Source: CAZPRW01 sp964577805 (GTDB lineage Bacteria > Verrucomicrobiota > Verrucomicrobiia > Opitutales > JAIRKQ01). Taken from it: a stretch of 64,000 nucleotides of DNA. The DNA lies in the NCBI GenBank assembly GCA_964577805.1, contig CAZOAG010000003.1:1-64000 (forward strand), read 5' to 3'. The translations under genes were made by a program, and so were the position numbers. How positions within the stretch are numbered: the stretch's first letter is position 1; every line of letters starts with the position of its first letter. Below the pieces are notes generated by a model. It was not told the origin of the DNA, did no database searches, and worked only from the letters and a program-made list of their open reading frames with translations. Below are positions 43,977 through 53,792 of this stretch, one piece after another.

Positions 43977-45575
43977 TCAACTATAAAAATCATATGCATC
44001 GTCATAAAATATTTCATTTGCATTTAACATGCGCTCAACTTCTTCTTCAAAACTACCAATGGTACAATATTCATCATGTATACCACTACATTCACTATAA
44101 CCATCACAGCCAATTAATTTCTTCTGAACAAAACATTCAAAAATACCACTACGACCATTATATCCTCGAAAATTACAGCGCTCACATCCGCTATGTTGAG
44201 AACGATTATTTATATCACAACAACAAAACGAACATGATCGCCTTACCAATCGTTGAGCGATCGCGCCACGCAAACATGAACGTAATAAATATTCCGACAC
44301 TCCAAAATCCAACAATCGCCCAATAACATCTTTCGCACGAGAACAATGAACTGTGCTAAATACAAGATGGCCTGTCAACGCAGCTTGGACAGCAAGTGAC
44401 GCTGTATCAGCATCACGAATCTCTCCAACCATAATAACATTTGGTGCTTGCCTAAGAACAGATCGTAAAATCGATGAAAATGTCAGTCCAATCTCTTCTC
44501 TAACAGCAACTTGTGTAACATCATCTAATCGATATTCTATAGGATCCTCTATTGTTATCACCTTTTTATCAACTGATAATAACCATTTCAGTAATGCATA
44601 TAATGTTGTAGTTTTTCCACATCCAGTAGGCCCACAGACCAAGATCAGCCCATTATTATTCCCTACCATAGCAGTCAATACGTCCTTCTGTAACCCATGC
44701 AATCCTATTGTATCAATGTTAAGATCTATGCTTTCCTGATTAAATATCCTCAATGCAACATTATCGCCAAAAACTGTAGGCAATATAGAAAATCGAATAT
44801 CATATTTTTTATCGCATATTGTAACACACGCACGCCGATCTTGTGGCAATCTCACTTCATCAACACTAGCACCTGTTATCAACTTCAATTGTGCAATAAG
44901 ACCACGCGCAACAACACCATCAACAACCTTATTAACATGCAATATCCCATCTATTCGAAATCGTACACGCATACCATCGCGCAAATTCTCAAAATGAACA
45001 TCGGACGCCCTACTTTCTATAGCATCAGAAAGTATAACATCCAACATTTCACCGAAAGCATTATTCATATCATCAGTTTGAGATTCTGCACAATCAATAT
45101 TTTCTTTATCAACAACTTCAATACTACTCTCAGTAGAGTTACAGTATAGTGAACGAAATATATCATTCCACTGCTCAAATGACAGCATGGCGACATTCAT
45201 ATTACCACAATAAAACATCCGCATATTATCAATTGCTGCAACATTAAACGGATTAATCACTGCAATGACTGGAATATCATCAATGATTATAGGCATAATA
45301 TAATGCCTTTGAATATTATTTAATAATTGGCTGTTTATATCATCATACTGCCGTACAACACTATCTTTCGATAAAACATTCATCCCAAAAACGTTTTGCA
45401 CAACATCCGGCACACGATTCAAATGTTCAAAAATGTATTTATTGATCTCTAACACATCATGTAAGTCCGAGATGTCATATAATATTTTCTCGCCAACAAC
45501 AGTCCCATTCAATTCAGATAAAATAGCATCATTGGTACTGATCATATACCGCTCATCAAATATGAAATTTGCCAT
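43977..45575 (-). CDS. gspE: type II secretion/type IV pilus assembly ATPase (GspE/PilB family)
   Basis: Hexameric motor that drives pseudopilus or pilus assembly. The Walker A box GPTGCGKTTTLYALL is near residue 316. The Asp box ITIEDPIEYRLDDVTQ is near 345 and Walker B VGEIRD near 390. The His box TGHLVFSTVHC follows. A four-cysteine zinc finger is present near 455-480 (CSFCC ... CERC). GTG at 45596 would add seven residues; the ATG at 45575 is preferred as more typical, but ribosome-site spacing does not decide. The pseudopilin genes are at 21-22.5 kb; GspF and GspD are not in this window. Confidence 0.9.
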   Translation of the reverse strand: MANFIFDERYMISTNDAILSELNGTVVGEKILYDISDLHDVLEINKYIFEHLNRVPDVVQNVFGMNVLSKDSVVRQYDDINSQLLNNIQRHYIMPIIIDDIPVIAVINPFNVAAIDNMRMFYCGNMNVAMLSFEQWNDIFRSLYCNSTESSIEVVDKENIDCAESQTDDMNNAFGEMLDVILSDAIESRASDVHFENLRDGMRVRFRIDGILHVNKVVDGVVARGLIAQLKLITGASVDEVRLPQDRRACVTICDKKYDIRFSILPTVFGDNVALRIFNQESIDLNIDTIGLHGLQKDVLTAMVGNNNGLILVCGPTGCGKTTTLYALLKWLLSVDKKVITIEDPIEYRLDDVTQVAVREEIGLTFSSILRSVLRQAPNVIMVGEIRDADTASLAVQAALTGHLVFSTVHCSRAKDVIGRLLDFGVSEYLLRSCLRGAIAQRLVRRSCSFCCCDINNRSQHSGCERCNFRGYNGRSGIFECFVQKKLIGCDGYSECSGIHDEYCTIGSFEEEVERMLNANEIFYDDAYDFYS

Positions 45576-45701
45576 AGTGAAATATAGTACCCTCACTCAG
45601 GGTTTATCTTAAAACATATTTTGCAAAGTATTTTTAAAAATTTATTGACCCTAGCTTGTCATTATTTACTCGTATAGCCAAACATTACAGGAAACGATAC
45701 T

Positions 45702-47048
45702 GTGAAAAAAGAGATCATCAACATTAATACTACACGAATCAACTTTATTTGCACCTTTGACAAACAAGAAGAAGCAACAATAAGAGAACAGGTCATACAA
45801 AAATTTTGCAAAGAAGCCAAAACGCCTGGTTTCAGACAAGGAAAAGTCCCACAAAACATTGTAGTTGCTAAAATGTCACCAGGGATCTCTCAAGAAATCG
45901 AATCAACTATAACAAATAAAACATTTCAAGAACTAGAACAAGATGCCAAAACAATCAATGTAGCATCAATTGTTGATATCAAAAATGATCGTAATGATGA
46001 TGGATTTTCTTGTACATTGTCATTGGACATTTTCCCAGAATTTGAACTGACAAACTATCGCGATATCCGTATCGAGAAGAAAGAAATCGTCGTTCCAGAC
46101 AGCGAGATTGATGATGAAATAAAAAGTATCTTACGTCAGTATGCTAAATATGAAGTTGTCGAAAGACCAGCTAACAAAGGAGATTTTGTCAAACTGAGTT
46201 ATACAGGAACCTTCGAGGATGGTGCATTAGTTTCTGACACCAAAGCGATCCCAGCGATGTACGGAACACAGGAGAATACATGGGAAGAAGCTGGTGATGA
46301 AAAAGATATTGGAGTACGTGCTATTGTTGATGGAATCGTCGGTACCAAGGCAGGTGATGAATTGACTGTAACGCAACATTTTGATGAAAAATGCCAAATC
46401 CCTGAACTCGTCAACAAGACTGTAACATACAAACTTGAAATCAGTGAAATCAGGGAATGCGTATTGCCAGATGTCAATGAAGAAATGTTGAAATCATTGC
46501 ATGTCGAGTCGGAAGATGACCTAAAAAATAAAGTAAAAGATGTATTGCAACACAGAAAAGCATCACAACAGAAGAACGAACATAGAGAACAGCTCGTCAC
46601 GATATTGTCGGACAACACAACATTTGACATCCCCGAAAGTGCTATAGAGACAGAATCGAAAATATTGTTGCAAGACTTATTCGATACGCAATTGGCACGT
46701 GGGACAAAATTAGATGATTTGAAGGCCGCTTCTGACGAAATATTGAAAAATTTACACCCTGCAGCGACATCACGTGTAAAAATTAGAATAATTTTAGAAA
46801 AAATAGCAAAAAAAGAAAATATAGATGTATCAGCAAATGATGTAGAAAACATGATATGGCAGGACATTCGATCAAAGCGCCTGAACATCGATAAATACGT
46901 AGCAGAACTGAAAAAGGATCGCAAAAAATTATCGCATGTTCGTAGTCGTGCGTTGTGCAATAATGTCCTCACTTTCTTGGAAAAAATAGCATGCGGGGAT
47001 GACTCCCAAGAAACAAACTATACCACTAATGAACAACCAATAGAATAA
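45702..47048 (+). CDS. tig: trigger factor (ribosome-associated chaperone)
   Basis: Binds L23 at the exit tunnel and shields nascent chains. The ribosome-binding signature is TPGFRQGKVPQNIV at about residue 44. The FKBP-type PPIase domain covers about 155-245, beginning KGDFVKLSYTGTFEDG. The helical C-terminal domain follows. The length of 448 aa is normal. The start is GTG with AGGAAA nine bases upstream. It is divergent from gspE and ends at a strong terminator. Confidence 0.95.
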   Translation: MKKEIININTTRINFICTFDKQEEATIREQVIQKFCKEAKTPGFRQGKVPQNIVVAKMSPGISQEIESTITNKTFQELEQDAKTINVASIVDIKNDRNDDGFSCTLSLDIFPEFELTNYRDIRIEKKEIVVPDSEIDDEIKSILRQYAKYEVVERPANKGDFVKLSYTGTFEDGALVSDTKAIPAMYGTQENTWEEAGDEKDIGVRAIVDGIVGTKAGDELTVTQHFDEKCQIPELVNKTVTYKLEISEIRECVLPDVNEEMLKSLHVESEDDLKNKVKDVLQHRKASQQKNEHREQLVTILSDNTTFDIPESAIETESKILLQDLFDTQLARGTKLDDLKAASDEILKNLHPAATSRVKIRIILEKIAKKENIDVSANDVENMIWQDIRSKRLNIDKYVAELKKDRKKLSHVRSRALCNNVLTFLEKIACGDDSQETNYTTNEQPIE

Positions 47049-47074
47049 AAAGTTATAATTAAAAGCCTACTTCT

Positions 47075-47112
47075 AAAGATCCTCGTCGAAACATGGGGAT
47101 CTTTCTTGTTTT
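47075..47112 (+). terminator. intrinsic terminator of tig
   Basis: Ten-pair stem AAAGATCCTC / GGGGATCTTT with one G-U pair and a 10-base loop, followed by CTTGTTTT. Confidence 0.85.
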
Positions 47113-47219
47113 AGAAAAACTCTAATGACACTTTTTCTTCCCTATAAAAATCACCAATACAATAGTGCAAACATCAAAAATAACTCAATAAAGATATTTG
47201 TCATATATTCTATTTTCAC

Positions 47220-47247
47220 TTGTGCAATAATGTAAAAATTATATAAT
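47220..47247 (+). promoter_or_regulatory. promoter before the broken small gene
   Basis: TTGTGC (47220-47225), a 16-bp spacer and a perfect TATAAT (47242-47247). An AGG with a seven-base spacer precedes the ATG at 47265, so expression signals seem intact although the reading frame is not. Confidence 0.5.
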
Positions 47248-47264
47248 TGAGCATAGGTAAACGT

Positions 47265-47603
47265 ATGAAATCAATATTGGAAATCAGGACATACTACAAC
47301 ACAGCACCTGGAGCAATATCATATAAATTATTTTTTTAACGCGAGAAACAAACCGAAGAAGAAGTACGCAAAATTTTTGGACATAATATTGCAAAAAAAC
47401 ATCTAAGCTGGCCATTACCAGAAAATATCATAATACAGCATAATAAAAGCCATAAAATTAGCAAATCCTCTCAAATAACGCCATTCAAACCATCAGAAAC
47501 AGAACTGACAAATAGACAAGCATCAATATCTATAACACAGCATAATAATCAACGACACAACAATACAACAACCGACACTCAGCCCATATCAACCTGCATG
47601 TAA
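47265..47603 (+). pseudogene. small gene interrupted by an in-frame stop
   Basis: Not recognised. An ATG with promoter and ribosome binding site starts a frame that stops at a TAA (47337-47339) after 24 codons. The same frame then stays open for another 87 codons to the TAA at 47601. A single C-to-T change of CAA to TAA would explain this. The joined product of about 112 aa has a plausible N-terminal half (EEEVRKIFGHNIAKKHLSW) and a Gln/Asn/His/Thr-rich tail. It could instead be a functional 24-residue peptide with chance open sequence after it. Confidence 0.4.
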
Positions 47604-47690
47604 AGAATGCAAAGGACCATCCGCTTCGAGCAATTGATGAATTTTAGTTGCCAATAATACCAATTTGTGCTGTTTTGTAAAAAACAACAA

Positions 47691-49508
47691 ATGATTGATA
47701 TTGAGCACTTAACATATCGCATAGGGAGTCGTATTTTATTTGAAGATACTACTTTGCATTTTCCAACTAATGGAAAAATTGGACTTGTTGGACACAATGG
47801 ATGTGGTAAAACAACATTATTTCGATTGATTTTTGGACTGTTAGAAATTGATGCCGGAACGATCAATATCAAGGACAACACGCAATTTGCTTACGTAAAA
47901 CAAGAAATTGACAATGAAAATGTCACATTGCTTGAATTCATATTACAAGCCGATACAGAACTTATTAAATTAAAACAATGCATATCAGATCCAAATTCTA
48001 GCGCAAATGACATTGCACATGCTTATCAACGAATGGAAGAAATCGATGGTTATTCTGCCGAAGCACGTGCATCAACCATATTGGCAGGATTAGGATTTTC
48101 ACATAACGATCTGACAAAACAATTGTCTGAATTTTCAGGAGGATGGAAAGTACGTGCTTCACTGGCAGCAACTTTATTCGTACCATCAGATTGCTTATTT
48201 CTAGACGAACCAACAAATCACTTGGACCTAGAAACATCATTGTGGCTGGAAAATTATTTGGAAAAAACCAATAAAATGATTGTGATGATATCGCATGAAA
48301 AACAATTTTTAAATAAAATATGCAATAATATCATCAGCATTTATGACAAAAAATTGCATCTATTTAAAGGAAATTACGACAATTACATTCTGACACGGAA
48401 AACACAAGAGACTGCATTAATAAAAAATATCACGAACCAACAAAAAAAACGTGATCACATGCAAGCATTCATCGATCGATTCGGCGCAAAAGCAACAAAA
48501 GCAAAACAAGCACAAAGTCGTCAAAAAATGATCGACAAGATGGAAATTCCTGAAATGCCAACGATGATGCAATCTGTAAAATTTACATTTCCTCAACCAA
48601 AAACACAGATCGATAGAAAATTAATCACATTAGAAAATGTTTCAACAGGATATAATAACAAACCAGTCCTTCGTAATTTAAACATCAATATCGATATGGG
48701 CGATCGGATTGCTCTACTTGGTGCAAATGGCAATGGAAAAACTACATTCGCAAAACTTATATCAAGACGACTGAAACCAATGTCAGGAGAAATATCGTTC
48801 GCTAGAAATATTAACATATCGTATTTTTCACAACAACATGTCGACGAGATAGACATATCACAAACACCAATTGCTCTATTGCGCAATCTTGATACATCTT
48901 TATCTGAAACACAAGCACGTGCACATTTAGCAAGGTTTGGAATAACACAATCGCGTGCAGAAACAATCATCAGCAATTTATCTGGTGGTGAAAAATCACG
49001 CATATTATTGGCAACAAACTCATTGTCATCACCACATGTGATGATATTCGACGAACCAACAAATCACTTGGATATTGAAGCAAGAGAAGCATTGGTTGAT
49101 GCCATTAATCAATACAATGGCGCCATTGTCTTAATAACACATGATTTCTTTACACTATCACAAACATGTTCAAAGTTCATTTTGATCGACGATGGAACAT
49201 GTTCAAAATTCAATGGCACTATCGAAGATTATCGCACGTTTTTGTTAAATAAAAATGCTACTGTTTCAAAACAAACAAAATCATCATCTGCTCCAAAATT
49301 AAATATTCAAAACATTAAAAAAATCAAAAAAGAACAATCTTCATTAGAAAAACAAATATCGCAATTAGAGACCGAAAAACATGATATCGAAGCGAAATTA
49401 TCAATAGAATATGATCAGAACCTTTACGAACAATATGAAAACTGTTGCACAAAGCTAACTGCATTAGAAAATCAATGGTTAGAACTATCTATGCAATTAG
49501 AGAATTAG
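47691..49508 (+). CDS. ABC-F family ATPase (Uup/YheS-like)
   Basis: Soluble twin-ATPase protein of the ABC-F class, which acts on the ribosome. The first domain has GHNGCGKTTLF near residue 35 and LSEFSGGWKVR with FLDEPTNHLDLET. The linker contains the basic FGAKATKAKQAQSR stretch. The second domain has GANGNGKTTFAKL near 343, LSGGEKSR and FDEPTNHLDIEA. A C-terminal coiled coil (about 545-605) fits the Uup/YheS group. There are no membrane segments. The GTG at 47667 is rejected for the ATG at 47691, where the family begins. The subfamily cannot be fixed without a tree. Confidence 0.92.
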   Translation: MIDIEHLTYRIGSRILFEDTTLHFPTNGKIGLVGHNGCGKTTLFRLIFGLLEIDAGTINIKDNTQFAYVKQEIDNENVTLLEFILQADTELIKLKQCISDPNSSANDIAHAYQRMEEIDGYSAEARASTILAGLGFSHNDLTKQLSEFSGGWKVRASLAATLFVPSDCLFLDEPTNHLDLETSLWLENYLEKTNKMIVMISHEKQFLNKICNNIISIYDKKLHLFKGNYDNYILTRKTQETALIKNITNQQKKRDHMQAFIDRFGAKATKAKQAQSRQKMIDKMEIPEMPTMMQSVKFTFPQPKTQIDRKLITLENVSTGYNNKPVLRNLNINIDMGDRIALLGANGNGKTTFAKLISRRLKPMSGEISFARNINISYFSQQHVDEIDISQTPIALLRNLDTSLSETQARAHLARFGITQSRAETIISNLSGGEKSRILLATNSLSSPHVMIFDEPTNHLDIEAREALVDAINQYNGAIVLITHDFFTLSQTCSKFILIDDGTCSKFNGTIEDYRTFLLNKNATVSKQTKSSSAPKLNIQNIKKIKKEQSSLEKQISQLETEKHDIEAKLSIEYDQNLYEQYENCCTKLTALENQWLELSMQLEN

Positions 49509-49522
49509 ACTTCTATAGTCTA

Positions 49523-51067
49523 TTATTTAAAAAATAGGTTTTTAATAACATTTTTTGTGACAAAAAAATAACTTCCTACAGATAGAATTACAGCCACAAA
49601 TAGTGATATCAAACATCCATAATGCATTGTAATATTTGTAATAATCGGCATTAGCATTTGTCTGATAGCTAAACCTATTATCGCAACAATAAAACATCCT
49701 GACGCGATCAAGATAAAATGCTGTGCTTCTGTTACCAACGATAATTTATTTATCTTCTTATTGAATAACTTATTCAACAATAACATTTGCACACAAACAG
49801 AACTGGCATTTGCTATTGCTAGCCCAACCACACCAATCACATTCATAAATACTATCGATAATATAGCATTTACGCATAATATTATTACTCCAACATGAAC
49901 GGGAGTTTTTGTATCACGAACAGAATGAAATCCCTTTATAAACAATGATGACATGCCAGAAAATACCATCCCAAAACAGCATACAAATAATATTGGCATA
50001 ACACGCAAAATATCAGACGATGTAAACTGGCCATATTCAAACAACACCGATAAAATTTCCTTGCGAAATACACATATACCTATAGCTGATGGTAACAATA
50101 TCCACAACATCGCCAACATACACCTTTTAAACAATTTAGAAAATGTCGCACGATCATTATCACTTGCAACAGCACATGATAATTTTGGAAAAAATACAGT
50201 AAGAATGGACACTCCAAATACACCAGATGGCAATTCTACCAATCTATTTGCTAAATATAATAACGGCACTGCTTCTGCACAAAATCCATATGCAATGACA
50301 CGGGATACTAAAATATTCAATTGATCAACAGCCGCACCAAACAATCCTGGCAAAAATAATTTCCAAACATTTTTCAAATCTTGTCGTAATTGATCAGTAT
50401 CATCATGCCATTGCATCTTCCAACCACCAATAAACATTGCCAATATTGGAAATAATATTTGGATAAATCCGCCTAACAACACCCCACCGATTAAACAATA
50501 TATCAACTGCATACCATCATACGACAGAACATACCGTCCAACCAACATTGAAACAATCATCGTAACATTCAGCCATACTTGATTAATCGCTGCGACAAAA
50601 AACCGTCCTAGAACATTTAATGCAGCAGATGTAATCGCTGCTAAACATACAAATATCATATATGGCAATACAGCCATTGTCAGTCCAAGTGCCAACTTCC
50701 ATGAAACATCTTGTATAACATTCTTTAGCGGGAAAATAGTACAACAAACCACTCCGCAAACAATCATTAGGATGCAAAATAACCGTACAAGAACATGCGA
50801 AAACAATGTAAACATCGCATATTTCCCATAATTAACATACCGACTGGATAATATTGGAATGAGAGCAGACGATAGTGCACCCTCCCCCAATAATCGCCTG
50901 AACATATTTGGCAGACTAAATGCTAACAAGAATGCTGCACCAATTTCAGATACTCCAAAACATGAAAAAAATGTAACATCTCGTAAAAAACCAAAAATAC
51001 GAGATATTACTGTTGTTCCTGAAACAACTGCGATGTTCGAAACTGTAGTATATTTAAATTTTGCCAT
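49523..51067 (-). CDS. murJ: lipid II flippase MurJ
   Basis: Moves lipid II across the inner membrane. The sequence GTTVISRIFGFLRDVTFFSCFG at the N-terminus and FRRLLGEGALSSALIPILS near residue 55 are MurJ hallmarks, and about 14 hydrophobic helices follow. The length of 514 aa is normal. It overlaps rsmD by 14 bp and so is translationally coupled. Together with MurG and PBP2 it shows a complete late peptidoglycan pathway. Confidence 0.95.
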   Translation of the reverse strand: MAKFKYTTVSNIAVVSGTTVISRIFGFLRDVTFFSCFGVSEIGAAFLLAFSLPNMFRRLLGEGALSSALIPILSSRYVNYGKYAMFTLFSHVLVRLFCILMIVCGVVCCTIFPLKNVIQDVSWKLALGLTMAVLPYMIFVCLAAITSAALNVLGRFFVAAINQVWLNVTMIVSMLVGRYVLSYDGMQLIYCLIGGVLLGGFIQILFPILAMFIGGWKMQWHDDTDQLRQDLKNVWKLFLPGLFGAAVDQLNILVSRVIAYGFCAEAVPLLYLANRLVELPSGVFGVSILTVFFPKLSCAVASDNDRATFSKLFKRCMLAMLWILLPSAIGICVFRKEILSVLFEYGQFTSSDILRVMPILFVCCFGMVFSGMSSLFIKGFHSVRDTKTPVHVGVIILCVNAILSIVFMNVIGVVGLAIANASSVCVQMLLLNKLFNKKINKLSLVTEAQHFILIASGCFIVAIIGLAIRQMLMPIITNITMHYGCLISLFVAVILSVGSYFFVTKNVIKNLFFK

Positions 51068-51626
51068 ATATTAATGCATTCGGTTGTCTTGTGTTACTCA
51101 TCCGTCCCAAACGCTTAACAAACAATAAATTTTCTGGTGTTTCAATTTGAAATTTACCAGGTGATTCAAAAATAATCCTCGCATCATTTGTATTATTCAA
51201 ACGATCAGAGAACAATGATAATAATCCATGTCCTCGTGACTCCGTCATATTATACGGTGGATCAATAAATATTATATCGAAAGAAATATCTAATGTTTCT
51301 GCCCAATTAAAAACATCATCGCAAATTACTTTTGTTTGAAACTTACGACCGGCAGACTTTTGTACATTTTTTATATTATTTTCTATAGCTGATACTGCTG
51401 CCCTATTTTTTTCAACAAAAACACATCCTTGTGCACCACGACTAAGAGCATCAAGACCATATCCACCAACCCCTGCAAAAAGATCGAGGACCATAGCATT
51501 TTGAACGAGCCTTCCCAATGATGAGAACACAGCTTCTCGCATGAAATCAGTTGCTGGCCGTAAATATTCCACTCCATCTGGAACTGACAATATGATACCG
51601 CGTGCCTGGCCACCTGTTACCCTCAT
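51054..51626 (-). CDS. rsmD: 16S rRNA (guanine966-N2)-methyltransferase
   Basis: SAM-dependent enzyme of the RsmD type. RVTGGQARGIILSVPDG opens the protein and is followed by RPATDFMREAVFSSL. VLDLFAGVGGYGLDALSRGA near residue 43 is the SAM loop, and FIDPPYN near 122 is the NPPY-type catalytic motif. The length of 190 aa is normal. It overlaps the start of murJ. Confidence 0.95.
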   Translation of the reverse strand: MRVTGGQARGIILSVPDGVEYLRPATDFMREAVFSSLGRLVQNAMVLDLFAGVGGYGLDALSRGAQGCVFVEKNRAAVSAIENNIKNVQKSAGRKFQTKVICDDVFNWAETLDISFDIIFIDPPYNMTESRGHGLLSLFSDRLNNTNDARIIFESPGKFQIETPENLLFVKRLGRMSNTRQPNALIYGKI

Positions 51627-51759
51627 AGAACACTTAAATGAAGAATATTTTCTTTTTTGTAAACCACATTTCTATGATCGAATCATCTACATTTTAAAAT
51701 CAAATTATCGTCATAAAAATTTTATATCGAAATGTTTCACTAAAAATAGTTTGTAATTT

Positions 51760-52551
51760 TCATTGAGCACGCTCGGAAAATTTAACAATTTTCTTGGCCA
51801 TTCCTGTTGAAGGATCCATTGATAAAATGACTCCATGCAATCGAACATCGCCTGTTGCCACTTCAAACTTTCTTGGAATACTATTTTTCATGCTATACAA
51901 CACTGGTGTAATTTCACGACCAAGGACAGATTCATGCGCACCACACATCCCAAGATCTGTAATATACGCTGTGCTTTTGGGCAATATACAATCATCTGCT
52001 GTTTGAACATGAGTATGCGATCCAACAATAGCAGATACAATACCATCGTAATTCCATCCGAATGCAATCTTTTCTGATGTTGCTTCAGCATGCATTTCCA
52101 ACAACATTATATCAACATCATTGCGATATTGTTGAATCAAACGATCGGTAGCATAAAATGGCGAATCTGCATTGATTTTCATAAAATGCCGACCCAAAAC
52201 AACAGCAACACCAATTTTTATACCATTTTTCTTAACAGCTATAAAATCACGACCTGGAGATGATATTGGCAAATTCGCTGGACGACAAATATAATCTATC
52301 TTATCAATATCGTTTTCAAAACCATACCTATCCCATGCATGATCCCCAAGTGTCATCAAATCTATCCCTGCACGACGTAACAATTCAGCGTGCGAAAGAG
52401 TTATCCCTGCACCTGAAGTAGCGTTCTCAACATTTGCAACAACAACGTCAACATTATATATTTTCTTTATACTTGCCAAAGATTTTACAATAAAATCACG
52501 TGCTGGCCGGCCAACAACATCGCCCAAATAGAGAATATTAACAGCTGTCAT
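51760..52551 (-). CDS. ymdB: YmdB-family metallophosphoesterase (TIGR00282)
   Basis: Calcineurin-like phosphoesterase of the TIGR00282/YmdB family, reported to hydrolyse cyclic nucleotides. ILYLGDVVGRPARDF opens it. NVENATSGAGIT near residue 38 and TLGDHAWDR near 66 carry metal ligands, and GSHTHVQTAD near 175 and DLGMCGAHESVLG near 195 complete the site. The frame runs 39 codons further upstream, but the ATG at 52551 fits the family, giving 263 aa. It is divergent from surA. Confidence 0.92.
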   Translation of the reverse strand: MTAVNILYLGDVVGRPARDFIVKSLASIKKIYNVDVVVANVENATSGAGITLSHAELLRRAGIDLMTLGDHAWDRYGFENDIDKIDYICRPANLPISSPGRDFIAVKKNGIKIGVAVVLGRHFMKINADSPFYATDRLIQQYRNDVDIMLLEMHAEATSEKIAFGWNYDGIVSAIVGSHTHVQTADDCILPKSTAYITDLGMCGAHESVLGREITPVLYSMKNSIPRKFEVATGDVRLHGVILSMDPSTGMAKKIVKFSERAQ

Positions 52552-52641
52552 CACACTAATCCAACAAGCAGGATTCGTAAAAAAAGTCAAGATACTAAAA
52601 ATAGTGTAGCATTTTATAAAACAATCACAATATTGCAAATC

Positions 52642-53655
52642 ATGTTCTCGAGGAAACATATTATCCATGTTTTTATATTATCATTTCTGTTAATGTTTTT
52701 TTCTGACTGTATAGTTGCTGCCAGTGATTCAACCACTGAAACATCACCTGAAATAACATTTTCAAATCCTGTATTTGCGGATGATATCGTTGCTATCGTT
52801 GATAATAATATCGTTACAATGAGCCAATTGGTCAGAGAAATGCATCCATTTATCTCACGGATGCAGTCCGAGTCACGATCACAGCAAGAGTTCGACAAAA
52901 AACTTATAGAATTGCGTGATCATATTTTAAACGCACACATTGAACGAATATTAATTGTTGCAGATTTCAAATCAAAAGGTGGCCAGATACCAGAATCATA
53001 CGAAAAAAAGGAGTATGAGAACCATATAAGAGAATATTTTAATGATGATCGTGTAGCATTTGCAAAATATTTACGTGATCATGGGCAATCTGTACGTGAT
53101 TTTAAAAAAGACATCAAGGAACATGCTATTGTTCGGTTCGTACTAAACAACATACAAGAAGCAAAATCCGAAGTCAGTCCAAATGCAATAAAAGAATATT
53201 ACAATTCACATATACAAGATTTTACTACCAAAGAAGAACTTCATGTATATTCTATAATATTTTCTAAAAACAGCGATGTGGACGTTCTATCTTCCAAAAT
53301 TAAAGAAACAACTGACATATTGTCTTCCTGCAAAGATATAACCACAGCATTATCATCATTCAATGACGATCCTAAAACAGTTGACATGGGATGGTTAGCA
53401 CGCGATGAAGTAATTCCTGCATACTCCGATGCATTGGCAAATTTATCTGTCGGGCAGTATTCTTCCCCAATTAGTACAGACGACAAAACTATTATCCTTG
53501 TTGTAATTGATATAAAGCCATCCAAAACAATTTCTATTGATGAAGCAAAGGGAACAATAGAACAACAGTTATGGCAACAATTCCATCAATCTGCCATTGA
53601 CAATTACATACAACGATTAAAAGATCGCGCAGACATAAAAATATTTTTAGAGTAA
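52642..53655 (+). CDS. SurA-like periplasmic chaperone / parvulin PPIase
   Basis: Outer-membrane-protein folding factor of the SurA/PrsA group. A signal peptide covers about the first 25 residues. The SurA N-terminal domain begins DDIVAIVDNNIVTMSQL. One parvulin-like domain lies at about 195-300 (KEELHVYSIIFSK, DMGWLARDEVIPAYSDALANLSVGQYSSPI). A single PPIase domain makes it shorter (337 aa) than E. coli SurA, which has two. The start is the ATG at 52642; a TTG at 52633 is also open. It sits near yajC-secDF, consistent with envelope biogenesis. Confidence 0.85.
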   Translation: MFSRKHIIHVFILSFLLMFFSDCIVAASDSTTETSPEITFSNPVFADDIVAIVDNNIVTMSQLVREMHPFISRMQSESRSQQEFDKKLIELRDHILNAHIERILIVADFKSKGGQIPESYEKKEYENHIREYFNDDRVAFAKYLRDHGQSVRDFKKDIKEHAIVRFVLNNIQEAKSEVSPNAIKEYYNSHIQDFTTKEELHVYSIIFSKNSDVDVLSSKIKETTDILSSCKDITTALSSFNDDPKTVDMGWLARDEVIPAYSDALANLSVGQYSSPISTDDKTIILVVIDIKPSKTISIDEAKGTIEQQLWQQFHQSAIDNYIQRLKDRADIKIFLE

Positions 53656-53792
53656 CAAATCACTACATAATAATAACGTCTCATACTTTATTGGTATTTG
53701 CAATAAGACGCAACAACCATTGTTTTTTATCAAATTTTTCTTGAAAAGAACAGCAGAACAACATACACTTCATCAGTGTATGAAGGCTGTAG

